64,000 bases of DNA from CAVUOA01 sp963742955. GTDB taxonomy: Bacteria > Bacteroidota > Ignavibacteria > Tepidaquicellales > OLB5. The translations under genes were made by a program, and so were the position numbers. Numbering within the stretch: position 1 is the stretch's first letter; the number at the start of each line of letters is the position of its first letter. The DNA is taken from NCBI GenBank assembly GCA_963742955.1, contig CAVUOA010000012.1:124001-188000 (forward strand). The letters run 5' to 3'. The notes beneath the pieces are model-generated. The model made no database searches and was not told the origin of the DNA. It was given only the letters and a program-made list of their open reading frames with translations. Shown here piece by piece: positions 57,107 to 64,000 of this stretch.

Positions 57107-57928
57107 TTGCATTTCACCAAAAAATTAAAAAAAGTATTAAGAGAAACCAATTCTCACCTCTGTATCGGGCTTGATACGGATTTAAAAAAGCTCCCTGCAT
57201 TTTTAAAAGGTTCTGCAAACCCTATTTATGAATTTAATAGCCTGGTTATTGAAGCTACTAAAGACCTTGTTTCGGCATACAAGCTGAATATTGCGTTTTA
57301 TGAAAGAGCCTCGGAGCTTGGGTTGGATGCAATCAGGGGAACGCTCAAATCAATACCGGAGAATCTGGTAACCATTGCAGACGCTAAACGCGGTGATATT
57401 GAAAACACTTCCGAGCTATACGCTCAGGAATTTTTTGATGAGATGGGATTTGATTCAATTACGATTCATCCTTATATGGGCTCTGATTCTGTAAGACCTT
57501 TCATCAGGCGCAAAAATAAGTTTGTATTTCTTCTGGCTCTCACATCAAATTACGGCTCGAAGGATTTTCAGCATCTTAAAATCAACAAGAAATCGCTTTA
57601 TGAAATAGTAATTGAAAAAGCGCTCGAATGGAATGACCACAAAATCGGTTTTGTAATCGGCGCTAACTATGACAGAGAACTAAAAAGCATAACTTCAAAA
57701 TATCCGGATACACCGATACTTGTTCCGGGCATCGGCGCACAGAAGAACTCACTTGAACGGACCGTTACGGCAATTCAGCATAACCAATTTTTGATTAACC
57801 AGAGCCGTTCGATAATCTACATGGCGCCCAAAGCCCAAAGCGCAGATGAGTTTCAGAATATTATCCGCGAACACGCCGTTAAGGCAAGAGAAGAAATTAT
57901 TAAATTCTTACCGGCACGCTCAGGCTAA
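57107..57928 (+). CDS. pyrF: Orotidine 5'-phosphate decarboxylase (long, type-2 PyrF)
   Basis: 273 residues from a TTG; no ATG precedes the conserved N-terminus. Last step of UMP synthesis. Visible: LCIGLDTDLKKLP, YKLNIAFYE, the catalytic DAKRGDIENTSELYA (D-x-K-x-x-D), FDSITIHPYMGSDSVRPF, and ILVPGIGAQ at the phosphate-binding end. The longer length and this motif set mark the type-2 subfamily. It follows rodA and the inverted repeat, on the same strand. Confidence 0.94.
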   Translation: MHFTKKLKKVLRETNSHLCIGLDTDLKKLPAFLKGSANPIYEFNSLVIEATKDLVSAYKLNIAFYERASELGLDAIRGTLKSIPENLVTIADAKRGDIENTSELYAQEFFDEMGFDSITIHPYMGSDSVRPFIRRKNKFVFLLALTSNYGSKDFQHLKINKKSLYEIVIEKALEWNDHKIGFVIGANYDRELKSITSKYPDTPILVPGIGAQKNSLERTVTAIQHNQFLINQSRSIIYMAPKAQSADEFQNIIREHAVKAREEIIKFLPARSG

Positions 57929-57959
57929 TCTTCTGTGCTTTATTTACAAATTGTAAGGC

Positions 57960-59414
57960 ATGAAAACAAATCTCAATATAAACGAAAGCTTCATCTGCAG
58001 AATCTGGGAAGGTCAGCAAAAGTATTTCACTAATCTTCTTACAACTGCCGGAGAACCTGTTGAAATTATAAGTATCGGGAAAAAGAATTATGACGGCGGT
58101 CCTGATTATACCGATGCAAAAATAAAAATCGGCGCCAAGACCTATACGGGTGATGTTGAAATCCACCGTGATTTTTCCGGCTGGGAAGAACATGGTCATT
58201 CAAAAGACAGAAAATACTTATCGGTCATACTTCAGGTTGTTTTGTGGGATTCCGATGAAAGAACACCGCCTGCTCTAAGAAAGAAACGTGATGTTCCGAC
58301 CGTAATACTTTCAAATTACCTCAATCATTCAATTCACAACATTTGGCAGGATATTATTGATAATCCCGAAGGAAGGATTATTCTGCCTTGTTTGGATAAT
58401 TCAAGCAGTATTTCCGATGAAGAAATTATTAAGATGCTAAACAAGCTTTCTACAGACAGGCTTAATCTTAAATCAAAAAGAATTAAGCAGCGTTTGGCTG
58501 AGCTTGGCAAAGAATTATTAGGTAGCGCAAAGCCCGCTGAATTTATGCGCAAAAGCGTGTTGTGGGAACAGGCGTTTTACGAGTTTATATTTGAGGCGCT
58601 CGGATTTTCAAAGAACAAAGAACCTATGCTTAAATTGGCAAAAAGCCTTAAGCTTGGTAAAATAAGGTCAGCTGTTAATAAATCAAATGAAACAGATTCT
58701 TTAACTGTTCAATCATTGCTGTACGGCTGCGGTGGATTTTTGTTTGACCTGAGATTCAAAGATTCATACATCACCATTGTTAAAGAACTCTGGAATAAAT
58801 TTAAAGATAATCTAAAAGCAGAACATCTTCTCAAAACAGAATGGCAGTTTTTCAGGCTGAGACCGCAGAACTTCCCGACCGTAAGGCTTGCATATGGTTC
58901 GCAGTTAATTCTGAGAATGCTTAACGAAAATTTATTTAAGAACATTGTGCTTGAATTCAGAAAAGAGAATTTTGATGAGCAAGATTGTTATATTAGTCTC
59001 ACCAAAATGTTTGAGCCTGCTGATGATGCATACTGGTCACGTAATTACAATTTCGGTAAAAGCCGGAAATCCGAAACCCGGCTTGCCGGAAAGCAGAGAA
59101 TCAGTGATATAATTGTAAACGTTGTTCTGCCTTTCGTTTTCCTGTATTCAAATGTCTTTGAAAAGCAAATTGTTAAAAGAAATGTTATCAGCTTTTACAA
59201 TGAGCACAGGTTCAAACCGGATAACTCGGTTATCAAGTTAATTGAGGAACAGGTTTTAAAAAACAGAAGCATTAAAATTAACACTCCTGCTTTTGAACAG
59301 GGAGCTATCCAGCTGTACAACTTTTATTGCACTCGAAACAGGTGCAGCGATTGCAAAATAGGGGAGCGGATGCTCAAGAAAAGCGGTTACGAATACACTA
59401 TAATATTTTATTGA
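57960..59414 (+). CDS. DUF2851 family protein
   Basis: 484 residues. N-terminal domain with GGPDYTDAKIKIGAKTYTGDVEIHRDFSGWEEHGH, and later LSVILQVVLWD; this is the DUF2851 hallmark. The order D...E-x-H after a GPDxxxA strand looks like the core of a PD-(D/E)XK-type fold, but activity is unproven. The C-terminus has a Cys cluster (FYCTRNRCSDCKIG), which could hold a metal or Fe-S cluster. It starts 31 bp after pyrF and ends 4 bp before the convergent BamA-like gene. Function unknown. Confidence 0.85.
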   Translation: MKTNLNINESFICRIWEGQQKYFTNLLTTAGEPVEIISIGKKNYDGGPDYTDAKIKIGAKTYTGDVEIHRDFSGWEEHGHSKDRKYLSVILQVVLWDSDERTPPALRKKRDVPTVILSNYLNHSIHNIWQDIIDNPEGRIILPCLDNSSSISDEEIIKMLNKLSTDRLNLKSKRIKQRLAELGKELLGSAKPAEFMRKSVLWEQAFYEFIFEALGFSKNKEPMLKLAKSLKLGKIRSAVNKSNETDSLTVQSLLYGCGGFLFDLRFKDSYITIVKELWNKFKDNLKAEHLLKTEWQFFRLRPQNFPTVRLAYGSQLILRMLNENLFKNIVLEFRKENFDEQDCYISLTKMFEPADDAYWSRNYNFGKSRKSETRLAGKQRISDIIVNVVLPFVFLYSNVFEKQIVKRNVISFYNEHRFKPDNSVIKLIEEQVLKNRSIKINTPAFEQGAIQLYNFYCTRNRCSDCKIGERMLKKSGYEYTIIFY

Positions 59415-59418
59415 ATTT

Positions 59419-61227
59419 TTAAAAATCATTAATCAGCCCGAAGTGAATCTTTCCCTCTAAAAAAGTATCTCCTTTTCCCAATGCGTAACTGATACCGAAA
59501 ATTCCGAGCGGTGTTTCAATTCTGATTCCTGCGCCGTATCCGAATATAAATCCTTTTTCCTCAGGCGAGCCGGTTATAAAATCCGAAGGTTTTTTATAAT
59601 ATCCTGCATCATAAAATATGGAAGCAAACGTTCTCCTTGTAAGCGAGTACCGTAATTCAAGATTGCCCCACGCGGCTCTTGAGGCAAGGAACTGGTCTTC
59701 CCTGTAACCGCGCACAGTACTGGAACCGCCAAACCTGAACAAATCGGCATTCTCATAATTTGGTGAGCGTATTTCTACTCCGTGCAGGCTTATTAATGAT
59801 GTTTGCCTTCTGAAAAACGAATGGTAGAAATCCAGGTCGACCCTTCCTTTTTGAACTGTGAAATCACCGGGTATGTTAAGATTTGGGAAGCTTCCCGCAT
59901 TGTAGATCCGCTTTTGTCCCACTAGGTAGCTTGTTTTATACAGCACACCGCTTGCGGGATTATAAACGTAATCCCTTGTATCCAGCTTGATTTCAATTCC
60001 GGTTGATATCAGCCTGCTATCGAAAACTGTATATATTTGTGTGTTCCGGTCATTAAGTGTAGGGATTACTCTTTCAAAGTTTACAAGAAGTGAAGCGCTG
60101 AATGCTCTTGTAATAAGCGCTTCGCCCTGCAAATTTACCGTACGTCTTATATAAGTTGAATCCTGTATTCTCTGCAGGAACCCGATGTTTGCATTAAAAG
60201 GGTAACCGAGAACCCACGGCTCAAGGTATTTCAGCTCAAGCTCCTGTGTGCTTTGCGCATCCTTCTGCCAGCGCGCATCTATTCTTCTTCCGGTACCAAA
60301 AAGATTTTTCAGTGAAAGATTTACGAGTCCTGTAAAGTAACCGCTTGCTTCATTCTGCGCTGCAGGAACATAACCGATAATTCCGTCAAAGGTGTTTGTA
60401 TTGCCTTCCTTTACAACGATATCAAGCACAGTCTGGTTTTTATATTTGTAAATCTTAGGCTGTTCCACACTTTCAAAGTAACCTGTATTTTCAAGATGTT
60501 TTTTTATATCAAGAATGTTATCACGGGTAACGCTTTTGTTATCACTTAACCTGATTTCCCGCATTATTACATTTTTCTTTGTAACTGTATTTCCCTCGAT
60601 TACCACATCATCTATTTTTACAATTTCATTTTCGCTGATGCTGATAATAATACGAAGCTTCTCAGTACCTTTATCATTATACGGTGCAATGTCTTTAACC
60701 TTAACTGAAGCGAATGAAAATCCTTTCTTTTCATACTTATCAAGAATTTGTTCTATATCGTTGTTCAATGCGGCTGCATCAAGAACTTTCCCTGTTTTTG
60801 TAAACATTATGTTTTCGAGCGCCGGAGTCGAAAGGTTCTTGTTGCCCTCGAATATTATTTCGCCGATAACTGTTTGCCTGCCTTCATCAATTGCGATATC
60901 AATGCTGACACCGCTTGAATCGAAATTATACTTTTCGGAAGAGCTCTTTATAGCGCAGTCAAGGTAGCCGTCATTCTGGTAATTCTCTATGATATTTTTC
61001 AGGTCAAGCGTGAGCTGTTCTTTTACAAAATCGCCGCCGGGTTTGGATACAATCATGTTTTGAAGCTGGTTTGATGAATAAAAGCTGTTGCCTTCAAATG
61101 TGATGGATGAGATTTTAGTTTCGGTTTTGGTTGTATCCTGCGAAAATGATTGTGAAACTGTTAACACGAAAAATGTGAGGGGAAGGAAAAATATTAAGTA
61201 TAAATGTCTATTTAGAGAGAATTTCAA
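59419..61227 (-). CDS. BamA/TamA-family outer-membrane assembly protein
   Basis: 602 residues, shorter than typical BamA (about 800). Signal peptide (LYLIFFLPLTFFVLTV...SFSQ). The N-terminal half holds three or four POTRA domains (SSITFEGNSFYSSNQL; GEIIFEGNKNLSTPALEN; VKIDDVVIEGNTVTKKNVI). The C-terminal half is the Omp85 barrel with the GGSSTVRGYRED loop motif (BamA-type L6 VRGY) and an ending ...HFGLINDF with the aromatic C-terminal residue. Too short for canonical BamA, it may be a TamA-like paralogue. It is convergent with DUF2851. Confidence 0.9.
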   Translation of the reverse strand: MKFSLNRHLYLIFFLPLTFFVLTVSQSFSQDTTKTETKISSITFEGNSFYSSNQLQNMIVSKPGGDFVKEQLTLDLKNIIENYQNDGYLDCAIKSSSEKYNFDSSGVSIDIAIDEGRQTVIGEIIFEGNKNLSTPALENIMFTKTGKVLDAAALNNDIEQILDKYEKKGFSFASVKVKDIAPYNDKGTEKLRIIISISENEIVKIDDVVIEGNTVTKKNVIMREIRLSDNKSVTRDNILDIKKHLENTGYFESVEQPKIYKYKNQTVLDIVVKEGNTNTFDGIIGYVPAAQNEASGYFTGLVNLSLKNLFGTGRRIDARWQKDAQSTQELELKYLEPWVLGYPFNANIGFLQRIQDSTYIRRTVNLQGEALITRAFSASLLVNFERVIPTLNDRNTQIYTVFDSRLISTGIEIKLDTRDYVYNPASGVLYKTSYLVGQKRIYNAGSFPNLNIPGDFTVQKGRVDLDFYHSFFRRQTSLISLHGVEIRSPNYENADLFRFGGSSTVRGYREDQFLASRAAWGNLELRYSLTRRTFASIFYDAGYYKKPSDFITGSPEEKGFIFGYGAGIRIETPLGIFGISYALGKGDTFLEGKIHFGLINDF

Positions 61228-61577
61228 TTCGTTTTTTTCAGTTTATAAAGAAATATTTATGGAACTTGGCGCAAATTCAAGTCAGAACACCCCACCCAAA
61301 CCCTCCCGAAGGGGAGGACACCATAACTTAAGTTATGAAATTAAATGTATGTTTATTATTTGTTTAAACAAAAAAACTGCAAAACAAGTTATAAAACATT
61401 CAAATATTTTCCTTTAATTGCGGACTGTATTGATCATTTTTTTCAAAAATGCGAAAACAAGTAATGATTTATATAAATTTTGGCTCACATGACTTATAAC
61501 AAAGAACAAAGCCGGTACAATATAACTGATAATATCAGGGTAGTCAAGTCATATATTCTTATATATGAGTAATAAAA
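61228..61577. other. Intergenic stretch upstream of the BamA-like gene
   Basis: About 350 bp without a gene. It contains a small REP-like hairpin CCTCCC/GGGAGG at 61302-61317, the same family as 16678-16703. The rest is AT-rich. No clear promoter of the -33/-7 type could be found for the BamA-like gene. Confidence 0.5.
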
Positions 61578-61606
61578 AATCCCCGTTCTGTTAAAAACGG
61601 GGATTT
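61578..61606. terminator. Hairpin terminator AATCCCCGTT/AACGGGGATT
   Basis: Ten-bp stem around CTGTTAAA, flanked by A-rich sequence on the left (T-rich on the minus strand). It serves the minus-strand unit ending near 61623-61713. Confidence 0.75.
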
Positions 61607-61622
61607 GGCAAAAATGTGGTAT

Positions 61623-61649
61623 TTACTTCAGCAGCACCATTTTTTTAAG
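61623..61649 (-). pseudogene. Orphan T9SS C-terminal tail remnant
   Basis: On the minus strand this encodes PLKKMVLLK and a stop, the ending of T9SS sorting domains (compare KKMILLK, KKMILVK and KTLKMILVK in this window). No sorting domain precedes it in frame. Together with 33405-33431 it is a second orphan tail. It may be the end of a lost gene. Confidence 0.4.
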
Positions 61650-61712
61650 GGCAAAAAAAAAGCAGCACACCCCAACTTCCAAAGGCATACTGCTCTTCAA
61701 CAGGAGAAAGGA

Positions 61713-61847
61713 CTATTTAATAACTAATTGTAAGAGGTTCTGTACCGTCCCGTATAATGAATAGAAATACTGGGCGTTATAGAACAAAATGTATAAAATA
61801 ACGATTACTGCCTGAAAAGCGGATATTAATACATTAAAAACTTTCAC
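61713..61847 (-). CDS. Small single-helix membrane protein (44 aa)
   Basis: GTG at 61845-61847 preceded by a strong ribosome site (GGAGAAAGGA) 8 bp upstream. The protein is MKVFNVLISAFQAVIVILYILFYNAQ followed by YFYSLYGTVQNLLQLVIK. It has one strongly hydrophobic helix and an amphipathic tail. Its position before an orphan T9SS tail and a terminator hairpin supports transcription. No family recognised. Small size means chance cannot be excluded, but the RBS is better than that of most genes in this window. Confidence 0.5.
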   Translation of the reverse strand: MKVFNVLISAFQAVIVILYILFYNAQYFYSLYGTVQNLLQLVIK

Positions 61848-62061
61848 TTTTATATTCCTTTCTCCAAAACTATGAAAAATTATTACTTAATTGCACTACT
61901 CGAAAATACTATATCGAGTTTAAGTTAGGTATCACCAATTTAGGGTATTTTAGGGTTTATGGTTAACGTAATTATGCGGATTTTTTGAGGTTTTACGGTA
62001 TATAATAAAAAATGCGGTTAGAATGAATTTAAACGGAGTGGAAAAATCAACTTTTAATCAG

Positions 62062-62081
62062 ATTCCCGCTTTCGCGGGAAT
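62062..62081. repeat. Short palindrome ATTCCCGC...GCGGGAAT
   Basis: Eight-bp arms around TTTC, followed by GACAA. Near-identical to 12075-12094. It lies just after the stop of the T9SS gene at 62096, with no T-run on the minus strand. Confidence 0.65.
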
Positions 62082-62095
62082 GACAAAGAAAGTTT

Positions 62096-64000
62096 CTATT
62101 TAACTAGTATCATTTTAAGCGTTTTTTCGTAGTTTACTGAGTTTCCCGAAGCCTGTATTCTGTAGAAGTAAACTCCGCTTGAAAGACTGTTTGAATTCAT
62201 CTCAACACTGTAATTACCTGCCTGTTTGTGCTCGTTTACCAGTGTTTTTACTTCTTTACCTGTAAGGTCATAAACCTTAATTGTTACATTGCTTTCTTTT
62301 GCAATGCTGAAGTCAATCTTTGTTGAAGGATTGAAGGGGTTGGGGTAATTCTGTGAAAGACCGAACTCCGAAGGAATATTAGTTACATTTGAGTTGTTTC
62401 CGGCAATCACTAAATTTTCGGGCTGATTTGTAAGATTGCTTTTTACGTTTGTGAAATCTCCAAAGTATGTTAGTGCGCTTACAGTTATTATGTTATCTGC
62501 AGTATCTCTGCCTGAAATATTCATTTCATTATTCAGTTGTAACTGTGTTCCTGAAATTTCTGGCATCCATGAAAGCTTCATCAGGATGCTCGAAGAAATT
62601 TGTATTAAAATCTGCTGAGAGATAATTGAATGATGCTGTATAGCTTCCGAATACCAGGCCGTTATTTGTAATTGTCCAGTAGCGCTTTAAAGCTTCTGAT
62701 TCATTGTGAATTGAAGGATGGGTTGACTGCATTGCCCATACTGTGACCGTTTCCGTGAATTCTGTACTTTAACAAATGTTAATGTTACCGGTGAATAACC
62801 GTTTACTGTTCCGATTTCGAACGTGGCTGCCGGATTTGATGCGGAGATTGTTTTTGTTATCTTGCCGTTTACATAGCCGGTTGTTCTGGTAATAACCCCT
62901 GAGGGTGTCACGGTAACAGAACCTGTGATTATATGCGAGGTAAGTTCGAGCTTACCTGTAACTGTTACGGGACACCCTGAAGTTATTTCTCTCTCAATTA
63001 CCAAACCGTTTTGATTTTCAATTCCTAATTCTTCAACATTCTGGGGGAAACCGATTGTTCCGTTTCCGCTGATTGACTGGGGAACTGAACCGTTAAATAA
63101 AACTCTTAATTTATTGTTCGGGTTATCAGCAATTGAAAATGAACCGTTAACATCAAGATTTCCTTTTATATTTATTGAAGGAGCATAAGCTGAATTTGTA
63201 TTTGTGAAAGTAAAGCTGCTTCCGTTTTTAACTGTGAGGTTTCTTATTGTTACGTCTGATGTCATTGCTTCTGAATACTGAATGTTTACATTCATGTCAA
63301 ACTCAAGGTTAGCATAATTTCTGCCGCTGAACATATCGGCAGGCATTGTGCTGTTCTGCTGTGAGTAGGTGCTTCCTGTTTCGAAAACAACCTTGGAAGC
63401 GGGGGCTGTTAGAGCAAACGGGCTTAATGCGCCTGCATTGTTCGAAACAAACACCGAACCGCTTTTGAAAACCACTGCGTTTGCTGTTCCGGCGTTTGTG
63501 AAGATGTTTCCGGGGCAAAGCTGGTTGAGAACCGAACCGTTATTGAATACAACCGAACCTGCATCTGCGCCGTCAATGTAATCGCCCTGGCTGCCGCGGA
63601 TTGTCATAATACCATCTATTAAAGCAGTTGCGCCTGTCTTAACAACTATTCCGTAGCGTGTATCGGATGAGTATAAAGTAAGTGATGAACCTGATTCAAC
63701 AGTTAAATCTTCGCCTGTTCCGCCGTTTATCCACAAAGTCTTTGGTGAACCGCTTGCAGGGGTAAGAGTAACGCGGGTGTTGTTGTTGATAACCAACTGA
63801 CCGATTGTCTGCAGGGGAGCGTTTGTTATGTTAATCTGGCTTCCGGTGCTGAAAACCATAATATCGCTGGTCTGAGCCAGTGTTCTTGCAGGGCTCCAGT
63901 TTGATGATACTGCCCAGCTGCCGCTTGTTCCGCCCACCCATGTGTAAGTGTTCTGCGCAAAGATTGTTCCGGCTGTTAAGGTTAAGATTGTGATTATGTT
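62096..64000 (-). CDS. Secreted T9SS cargo protein, 5' end beyond window (frameshifted)
   Basis: At least 630 residues; the start lies beyond 64000. The visible N-terminal part ends a signal peptide (LTLTAGTIFAQ) and continues NTYTWVGGTSGSWAVSSNWSPAR, a repeat-type opening often seen in Bacteroidota surface proteins. The body is rich in Ser, Asn and Gly with beta-helix-like stretches. The sorting tail is QNYPNPFNPSTKIDFSIAKES, ending KTLKMILVK. Frame changes near 62755 and 62575 divide it into three open pieces, most likely two single-base sequence errors. Ligand unknown. Confidence 0.8.

Noticed and set aside
1..64000. tRNA, rRNA, CRISPR arrays, prophage or insertion-sequence transposases
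   Set aside because: None was recognised: no tRNA cloverleaf motif, no rRNA signature, no transposase or integrase gene.

Overview
The window looks like a chromosomal segment of an AT-rich Gram-negative bacterium of the Bacteroidota/Chlorobi/Ignavibacteria group. Evidence: several secreted proteins end in a type IX secretion (T9SS) sorting domain with the QNYPNPFNPST signature typical of Ignavibacteria-like lineages. There are also three TonB-dependent receptors, the alternative bacterial GlmU-like protein, a DUF2851 protein, and -33/-7 promoters (TTG-N20-TAnnTTTG) between rpmE and purN. Assignment to Ignavibacteria is an inference from these features.

Layout. 1-4.2 kb: outer-membrane beta-barrel genes (one cut by the window edge, one broken) and a copper-type P-ATPase. 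4.2-10.3 kb: a short-chain dehydrogenase and a hybrid histidine kinase / sigma-54 response regulator pair. 10.4-23.9 kb: an accessory, mostly minus-strand region with three TonB receptors, a barrel protein, two paralogous small anchored proteins each at the head of an outer-membrane gene cluster, a sialidase-like T9SS protein, several small unknown genes, and a two-gene unit of unfamiliar domains. 24.1-27.5 kb: pta / 3-hydroxyacyl-CoA dehydrogenase / ackA. 27.8-31.6 kb: a minus-strand gene set, probably for metal handling, with a DUF134 regulator, a His-rich NifX/NifB-C-like protein, an ArsP_2-type membrane exporter, a CGGC protein and a radical SAM protein, followed by pyruvoyl arginine decarboxylase. 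31.7-33.4 kb: a desaturase very like eukaryotic dihydroceramide delta-4 desaturase, and a YdeI-like protein. 33.5-40.5 kb: two T9SS cargo proteins flanking an OmpR/HK two-component pair. 40.8-48.8 kb: a methyltransferase, phosphoketolase, an MFS exporter, a YD-repeat protein and a GlmU-like protein. 48.9-61.2 kb: a conserved housekeeping block (rpmE; purN-purH-mreBCD-mrdA-rodA-pyrF-DUF2851; a BamA-like protein). 61.2-64 kb: a small membrane ORF and a T9SS protein running off the window.

How genes work together. Phosphoketolase makes acetyl phosphate, which AckA turns into acetate plus ATP and Pta into acetyl-CoA. The mre/mrd/rod block builds the rod-shape wall machinery. TonB receptors, barrels and T9SS cargo make up a large cell-envelope uptake and secretion programme.

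Quality note. At least nine genes are interrupted by single-base indels, several of them in short homopolymers and several in normally essential or conserved genes (rodA, pta, copA). I read most of these as sequence errors and annotate the genes as intact with a frameshift. The barrel gene at 939-1685, with about five indels, may be a true pseudogene.
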